Assembly (NCBI GenBank): GCA_964242215.1
Contig: CAXTCJ010000170.1
Coordinates: 1-10,089, forward strand
Direction: 5' to 3'
Source: LMUY01 sp964242215
GTDB lineage: Bacteria; Pseudomonadota; Alphaproteobacteria; Acetobacterales; Acetobacteraceae
DNA: 10,089 bases
This document shows, in pieces, positions 7,507 through 10,089 of the stretch. The notes under the pieces were generated by a model that was not told where the DNA came from, searched no databases, and saw nothing but the letters and a program-made list of their open reading frames with translations. Every line of letters starts with the position of its first letter. The first letter of the stretch is position 1. Position numbers and translations under genes: made by a program.

Positions 7507-7537
7507 ATAGCCTCAGCACGTCGTCCAGGGGTGTCCG

Positions 7538-8179
7538 GTGCAGGATCCAGATCATGGGCAGGACGCACCAGCCGTGATGCGGCCTGATCGGGGCAAGTGT
7601 TCAGCCCTGCGGGGCGTTGCCGGCCGTTTCCTCCGACGGGCGGGTTGGCTGGTCTGGCAGAGCCACATCGGCAGGCGGCGTGCGATCGAGGCGCTGTTGG
7701 ATCGTCATCCCTGGTCCGGTGACGAGCTGGTGCTCGATATCGGGTGCGGCCGCGGGCAGGCTACGATCGCGGTGGCGCGGCGGCTTTGCTCCGGCCATGT
7801 CGTCGGCGTCGACCTGTCGCACCGTATCGATCCTGCCGGCAAAAGCTACCTGGCCGCAGCCCGCGCCGAGGCGGTCGGTGTGGCTTCCCGCGTGTCGTTC
7901 AAGCGGGCAGTCGCCACCGCGCTGCCCTTTCCGGACGGGAGCTTTGACGTCGTTGTCTCAATGGCCATCCCGCACACGAGCAGCGCGTCGCGCGTGCAGG
8001 CGGTGCGGGAGGCGCTGCGGGTGCTCAGCCCCGGCGGCACGCTGCTGGTCTTCGATATCCTGCACGCCCGCGGCTACGCCACGATGGCCGAGGCTGCCGG
8101 AGCGCAGCATGTGACGGCGCCCATCTTGCTGTGCGCACTGCCGGGCTGGTCGGTGCATGCCGAGAAGGCGCCGACCTGA
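7538..8179 (+). CDS. Class I SAM-dependent methyltransferase (Methyltransf_11-like)
   Basis: A 213-residue, probably soluble, Rossmann-fold methyltransferase. The SAM-binding motif I is VLDIGCGRG at residues 65-73, the acidic residue ending strand 2 is D92 in VVGVDLS, the motif IV region is ALPFPDGSFDVVVSM at 128-142, and LRVLSPGGTLLVFD at 160-173 is the usual post-motif. The pattern is that of the UbiE/Methyltransf_11 group. The substrate cannot be read from the sequence, and the C-terminal part (about 175-213) has no feature I recognise. GTG at 7538 is preferred because AGGGG (7527-7531) sits six bases upstream. GTG 7574 or ATG 7577, with AGGA at 7560-7563, would give a protein about 13 residues shorter that still holds the whole fold. 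The phnF-like gene starts 88 bp downstream on the same strand and may be read from the same transcript. Confidence 0.88.
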   Translation: MQDPDHGQDAPAVMRPDRGKCSALRGVAGRFLRRAGWLVWQSHIGRRRAIEALLDRHPWSGDELVLDIGCGRGQATIAVARRLCSGHVVGVDLSHRIDPAGKSYLAAARAEAVGVASRVSFKRAVATALPFPDGSFDVVVSMAIPHTSSASRVQAVREALRVLSPGGTLLVFDILHARGYATMAEAAGAQHVTAPILLCALPGWSVHAEKAPT

Positions 8180-8217
8180 AACGGTGGCGTTTCTACGCCA
8201 TTCCCACCATCATCCAA

Positions 8218-8229
8218 TCGTCCGGACGA
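8218..8229. promoter_or_regulatory. 12-bp perfect palindrome upstream of the GntR regulator
   Basis: TCGTCCGGACGA is a perfect 12-bp palindrome lying 38 bp before the regulator's ATG, in the 88-bp space after the methyltransferase. GntR regulators often control their own gene from such a site. The sequence does not match the TGGTATAGACCA type known for mycobacterial PhnF, and short GC-rich palindromes arise easily by chance in this genome, so this is only a candidate. Confidence 0.3.
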
Positions 8230-8267
8230 CCAGTTGGAGAGGGCATGGAGCAGGCATACACGGCAAA

Positions 8268-9035
8268 ATGGGGCTGATCCGCAAGGGCGGCAACGTACTG
8301 TGGCACCAGGTGGAACAGGCAATCGCGCGGGACATCCTGGGCGGCGCTTTGGGGCTTGGCGAGCGATTGCCGGCCGAGCCCGCACTCATGGCGCGTTTCG
8401 GGGTCAGCCGCTTCACCATCCGCCAGGCGATCGCCAGCCTCGAGCGGCAGGGCCTGGTACGGGCGGCCCAGGGGCGCGGGACGTTCGTGAGCGCGCAACG
8501 CCTGACCTACGAGATCTCCGGCCGGACGCGCTATGCGCAGAACCTGATCGAGCAAGGCTTCGACCCCGGCAGCGAGCTGCTGTCCGAGGTCGTGGTTCCT
8601 GCCGGCCGGGACATCGGCGGGAGGCTGCACGTGCCGGAGTGGCAGTCCGTGGTGCACCGTCGGGCCCTCGGCAGGGCCAATGACATGCCAATCGAACTCG
8701 CAGACATGTTCCTGCCGCTGAGCCGCTTCCCCGACTTCCCGCGGCGGCGGGCGGACCACGATACGCTCACCGCCACCTTCGCCAGCTATGGTGTGAAGGA
8801 CTACCTGCGGGCATCGACGTTGATCGAGTCCCGCATGCCGAGCGAGGACGAGGCACGTCTGTTGCGGCAGGCCCTCTCCTCCCCCGTGTTTGTTGTCACC
8901 CGGCTCGATACCGAACTCGACGGCACGCCGATCCTGTATGGGCAAGGCGTCTGGAGCGCCGACCGGGTGAGCTTCAACGTCACCGAGCGGACCGTGCCAC
9001 TGGCACAGATCCGTCCCGATCGCTCCGGCGAATAA
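8268..9035 (+). CDS. phnF: PhnF-like GntR/HutC-family transcriptional regulator
   Basis: A 255-residue repressor-type protein. The N-terminal GntR winged helix-turn-helix (about residues 10-75) shows LWHQVEQAIARDIL, LGERLPAEPALMARFGVSR and RQAIASLERQGLV followed by the wing GRGTFV. The C-terminal UTRA ligand-binding domain (about 95-245) includes RYAQNLIEQGFDPGSELLS, a stretch close to RFSQNLLDQGSHPTSEKLL in E. coli PhnF, and VWSADRVSFNV near the end. PhnF proteins control phosphonate (C-P lyase) or phosphate uptake genes. No phn gene is in this window, so the target is unknown and the symbol is given by resemblance only. ATG 8268 starts just before the conserved domain; the reading frame is open further upstream but lacks a better start there. 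The ribosome binding site is weak (AGG at 8252-8254). The gene ends three bases before the stop of the convergent small gene. Confidence 0.88.
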   Translation: MGLIRKGGNVLWHQVEQAIARDILGGALGLGERLPAEPALMARFGVSRFTIRQAIASLERQGLVRAAQGRGTFVSAQRLTYEISGRTRYAQNLIEQGFDPGSELLSEVVVPAGRDIGGRLHVPEWQSVVHRRALGRANDMPIELADMFLPLSRFPDFPRRRADHDTLTATFASYGVKDYLRASTLIESRMPSEDEARLLRQALSSPVFVVTRLDTELDGTPILYGQGVWSADRVSFNVTERTVPLAQIRPDRSGE

Positions 9036-9038
9036 GGT

Positions 9039-9209
9039 TCAGTTCGTGTGCTGCGGCTTCTCGTCGAACACGGCGTAGGCGAGACCCAGCAGCCGGCTCG
9101 CGGACTGCGCATAGCCGGCGCGGTCGGCATCCTGCGCCAGGGAAATCAGGCGATCCGCCAGTACGAGCGGGCTGACGGGGATGGGCTTGGAAGTCTCGGT
9201 AACCTGCAT
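9039..9209 (-). CDS. Small conserved-looking hypothetical protein (56 aa)
   Basis: A 56-residue, probably cytoplasmic protein of unknown function. After a polar N-terminus (MQVTETSKPIPVSP) it is mostly helical, with LADRLISLAQDADRAGY and SASRLLGLAYAVFDE making two amphipathic helices. I recall similar short proteins in Acetobacteraceae with the same LADRL..LAQDADRAG pattern, but no function is known to me. ATG 9209 is chosen over an in-frame ATG 14 codons upstream because a strong AGGAG (9223-9219) precedes it by nine bases. It lies 69 bp downstream of the ribbon-helix-helix gene on the same strand and could be the last gene of that unit. It converges with the GntR gene, with only three bases between the stops. 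Confidence 0.78.
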   Translation of the reverse strand: MQVTETSKPIPVSPLVLADRLISLAQDADRAGYAQSASRLLGLAYAVFDEKPQHTN

Positions 9210-9218
9210 GCTATTTTG

Positions 9219-9223
9219 CTCCT
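9219..9223 (-). promoter_or_regulatory. Ribosome binding site that sets the start of the 56-aa gene
   Basis: On the minus strand AGGAG lies nine bases before ATG 9209 and is the best Shine-Dalgarno match in the window. It decides between this start and the in-frame ATG at 9251 and is strong evidence that the small gene is translated. Confidence 0.75.
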
Positions 9224-9278
9224 GCGACGGCCGTTTGTGGCCTGGCATCACAATGACCGGAGCAGTCTTTCTGGAAGG

Positions 9279-9485
9279 TTAACGCGCTGAAGAAAGTGCA
9301 AATACCCGCAGCGCCGACGCGAGCGGGCGCCCTGGCTCGCGCGCCGCGTCCACCGCTGCGACCAGCGCCGCCAGCGTTTGCCCCCGCCGCCCGGCGAGGG
9401 TTTCCAGCGCCGACCAGAACTCCGCCTCCAGCGCCACGGACGTGCGGTGGCCGGCCAACGTCACACTGCGTTTCTCCAGCGTCAT
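9279..9485 (-). CDS. Ribbon-helix-helix domain protein (RHH_4 type)
   Basis: A 68-residue protein consisting almost wholly of a ribbon-helix-helix fold. KRSVTLAGHRTSVALE (about residues 5-20) forms the strand, and EFWSALETLAGRRG and LAALVAAVDAAR form the two helices, ending in LASALRVFAL. This matches the short alphaproteobacterial RHH_4 family, whose members start with KRSVxxAGHRTSVxLE and end with SSALRVFVL. RHH proteins usually bind DNA as dimers, but the target of this family is not known to me. Its ATG overlaps the queG stop in an ATGA arrangement (9485-9482), indicating translational coupling. No separate ribosome binding site is needed or clearly seen. It is presumably co-transcribed with queG; the tie to queuosine synthesis is positional only. 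Confidence 0.88.
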   Translation of the reverse strand: MTLEKRSVTLAGHRTSVALEAEFWSALETLAGRRGQTLAALVAAVDAAREPGRPLASALRVFALSSAR

Positions 9486-10089
9486 GCCAGGCGTGCGGCG
9501 GCCCAAGCGCCTGATTCTGCGACCACCGGGTCGGGATCGGCGGCGAGGCGGGCGGCGGTGGGCAGCAACGCCGGGTCGGCGGAATTGCCGATCGCGATCG
9601 CCACGTTGCGCGCGAAACGATCGCGGCCGATGCGCTTGATCGGGGAGCCGGCGAACAGCGCGCGGAACCCGGCATCGTCCAGCGCGCCGAGCTCTGCCAG
9701 ATACGGTGCCGTCAGCTCCGGCCGCGGGCGCAGCTTGGCATGGCGCGACACCTGGGCGAAGCGGTTCCACGGGCATACCGCGAGGCAGTCGTCGCAGCCG
9801 TAGATCCGGTTGCCCATCAGCGGCCGCAGCGCCATGGGGATCGGCCCGCGATGCTCGATGGTAAGGTATGAAACGCAGCGCGTCGCATCCAATCGGTATG
9901 GCGCGGGAAACGCCGCCGTCGGGCAGGCGGTCTGGCAGCGGTCGCAGGTGCCACAACGGTCGGCGTGCGGCGCGTCCGGCGGCAGGTCGAGCGTGGTGTA
10001 GATCTCGCCCAGGAACAGCCACGACCCGGCGCTACGCGACACCAGGTTCGTGTGCTTGCCCTGCCATCCCAATCCGGCGGCCTGCGCGA
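9482..10089 (-). CDS. queG: Epoxyqueuosine reductase QueG, C-terminal part (5' end outside window)
   Basis: The last 201 residues, open to the window edge on the minus strand. QueG reduces epoxyqueuosine in tRNA to queuosine in the cytoplasm, the final step of queuosine synthesis, using cobalamin and two [4Fe-4S] clusters. The fragment starts in AAGLGWQGKHTNLVSR, a signature of the family. It then shows GSWLFLGEI, the first cluster motif CGTCDRCQTACPT (Cys 45, 48, 51 and 55 of the fragment), DATRCVSYLTIEHRGPIP (Cys 71) and the second motif CDDCLAVCPWNRF (Cys 98, 101, 105). The C-terminal end has a HEAT-like stretch, NVAIAIGNSADPALLP to ESGAWAAARLA. All expected cluster cysteines are present. 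The family is usually about 340-380 residues, so roughly 150-180 are missing to the right. The stop overlaps the start of the RHH gene by four bases. Confidence 0.95.
   Translation of the reverse strand, partial: AQAAGLGWQGKHTNLVSRSAGSWLFLGEIYTTLDLPPDAPHADRCGTCDRCQTACPTAAFPAPYRLDATRCVSYLTIEHRGPIPMALRPLMGNRIYGCDDCLAVCPWNRFAQVSRHAKLRPRPELTAPYLAELGALDDAGFRALFAGSPIKRIGRDRFARNVAIAIGNSADPALLPTAARLAADPDPVVAESGAWAAARLA

Noticed and set aside
6033..7568. A 511-codon minus-strand frame crossing the N run
   Set aside because: It is off-frame to murA and relies on undetermined bases; the translated part is Arg/Gly-rich without domains.
9279..10022. A 247-codon frame running from the RHH gene back through queG
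   Set aside because: Only its last 68 codons match a family (RHH); the upstream part is the off-frame reading of queG, whose Fe-S motifs are in the other frame.

Overview
The window is GC-rich and gene-dense. The gene families and the style of its dispersed inverted repeats suggest an alphaproteobacterium, most likely a Rhodospirillales/Acetobacteraceae-type genome. That placement is inferred from protein resemblance and composition, not from a marker gene. Eight or nine well-supported genes are present, two of them cut by the window edges. A run of exactly 100 N marks a scaffold gap.

Layout. Positions 1-717 (+) hold the C-terminal end of a 5-oxoprolinase/hydantoinase-B-type enzyme. A nested pair of inverted REP-like hairpins (721-861) separates it from a 969-residue AsmA-family envelope protein (874-3783, +). 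A methyl-accepting chemotaxis protein with a periplasmic single Cache domain follows on the same strand (3858-5777). It converges on murA (7264-5933, -), and the two genes are separated by a 127-bp element of nested hairpins (5792-5918). Upstream of murA lies the assembly gap (7345-7444), with the same 23-bp sequence on both edges. Beyond it are a 14-bp palindrome overlapping a -10-like hexamer, a small class I SAM-dependent methyltransferase (7538-8179, +) and a PhnF-like GntR/UTRA regulator (8268-9035, +). On the minus strand at the right end, transcribed towards the window interior, are queG (truncated), a ribbon-helix-helix protein overlapping it by 4 bp, and a 56-residue conserved-looking small protein with a strong ribosome binding site.

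Functionally the window is mixed housekeeping and accessory content: glutathione-cycle type amidohydrolysis, envelope biogenesis (AsmA, MurA), chemotaxis, tRNA queuosine synthesis and a regulator. The only clear multigene unit is queG-RHH, probably with the small protein. I see no convincing new multigene system. The points most worth a second look are the MurA with aspartate in place of the catalytic-loop cysteine, the compensatory base changes between the two REP hairpins, the repeat-flanked assembly gap, and the operator-like palindrome ahead of the methyltransferase.
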